This document shows positions 23,046 through 23,363 of a stretch of 23,363 nt of DNA, piece by piece. The number at the start of each line of letters is the position of its first letter. Positions within the stretch are counted from its first letter, which is position 1. The position numbers and the translations under genes are program-made. The stretch comes from Hyphomicrobiales bacterium. Lineage in GTDB: Bacteria > Pseudomonadota > Alphaproteobacteria > Rhizobiales > Xanthobacteraceae. The notes beneath the pieces were generated by a model, which was not told the origin of the DNA, ran no database searches, and worked only from the letters and a program-made list of their open reading frames with translations. The DNA lies in contig JAHFPO010000016.1 in assembly GCA_023266695.1 (NCBI GenBank), forward strand, positions 1 through 23,363, written 5' to 3'.

Positions 23046-23363
23046 TCAACTCGTCCCGATCTTGCTCAGGAAGGATGCAAGGTCTTCGGTCACGTGATCG
23101 ACGTGGGCGGCGTCGCGGCCGGCGAGCTCCCAGTCCTCGCGGAACACCTCGCGCGTGCCGGCGGGCACCACCAGCACCGTGGTCATGCCGAGCGCATGGG
23201 GGACTTCGAGATTGCGCGCGAGATCCTCGAACATCGCGGCCTTCGCGGGATCGACGCCGTGGCGGGCAAGGAAGCGGCCGTAGGTCGGTGGCGAGGGCTT
23301 GGGCTCGAGCTCGGCCGCGACGATGTCGAACACGTCCTCGAAGTGGACCTCGATTGCGAGCCG
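23046..23363 (-). CDS. HAD-family hydrolase, probable pyrimidine 5'-nucleotidase (C-terminal part, runs off the window)
   Basis: Only the last 105 or so residues are visible; the gene continues past base 23363. The late HAD motifs can be seen: the motif III lysine in EPKPSPPTYGRFL and the motif IV acidic residue in AAMFEDLARNLEVPHALGMTTVLVV. The missing part should hold motif I (DxDxT) and the cap. The sequence around PKPSPPTYGRF and FEDLARNL is that of the pyrimidine 5'-nucleotidase group often found just before dapD in Hyphomicrobiales. The exact substrate is inferred from that family and from context. It probably shares a transcript with dapD and dapE. Confidence 0.85.
   Translation of the reverse strand, partial: RLAIEVHFEDVFDIVAAELEPKPSPPTYGRFLARHGVDPAKAAMFEDLARNLEVPHALGMTTVLVVPAGTREVFREDWELAGRDAAHVDHVTEDLASFLSKIGTS

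Overview
The window is a GC-rich chromosomal segment from an alphaproteobacterium, most likely of the order Hyphomicrobiales (Rhizobiales). The reasons are a membrane-anchored CycM-type cytochrome c, a kdsB-pheA pair, 4.5S SRP RNA just ahead of dnaX-ybaB-recR, a DnaX with a degenerate zinc site, paired yejA genes ahead of yejBEF, and intergenic palindromes resembling those I associate with this order. The assignment rests on family knowledge and gene order, not on a search. Almost all of it is housekeeping; I see no defence system, prophage, insertion sequence or CRISPR array.

Layout. 1-36: truncated end of a palindromic repeat. 38-8707, all on the minus strand: a five-gene peptide ABC importer operon (yejA1, yejA2, yejB, yejE, yejF) with overlapping or nearly touching genes, followed by a ghrA-type hydroxyacid reductase that carries one in-frame amber codon. 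8832-9377: cycM (minus), divergent from kdsB-pheA (plus, 9515-11142). 11139-12593: HIT gene and nudC (minus), convergent with pheA. 12703-12798: SRP RNA, then dnaX-ybaB-recR (plus), with a large palindromic element between ybaB and recR. 15778-18336: rmuC-ampG (minus). 18464-20796: def, fmt and truA (plus), the formylation/deformylation pair plus a tRNA-modifying enzyme. 20992-23363: a HAD nucleotidase (cut by the window edge), dapD and dapE (minus), giving two steps of the succinylase branch of lysine/diaminopimelate synthesis.

How the genes fit together. YejABEF imports peptides. AmpG recycles muropeptides, and DapD/DapE make diaminopimelate for the same cell wall. KdsB activates Kdo for lipopolysaccharide. 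DnaX, RecR, YbaB and RmuC serve replication, repair and nucleoid upkeep. Fmt and Def add and remove the formyl group of initiator methionine. SRP RNA serves co-translational membrane targeting.

The most interesting non-genic content is repetitive: one REP-like palindrome family occurs at three sites (1-36, 19014-19117, 20807-20987). The third copy has an elaborated interior predicted to fold as a three-way junction. An unrelated, larger inverted-repeat element sits at 15001-15156. Other points are the ghrA amber codon, a def promoter placed so that the mRNA may be leaderless, a TTG start for dapD, and a low-GC patch in rmuC. No gap between genes exceeds about 200 bases.
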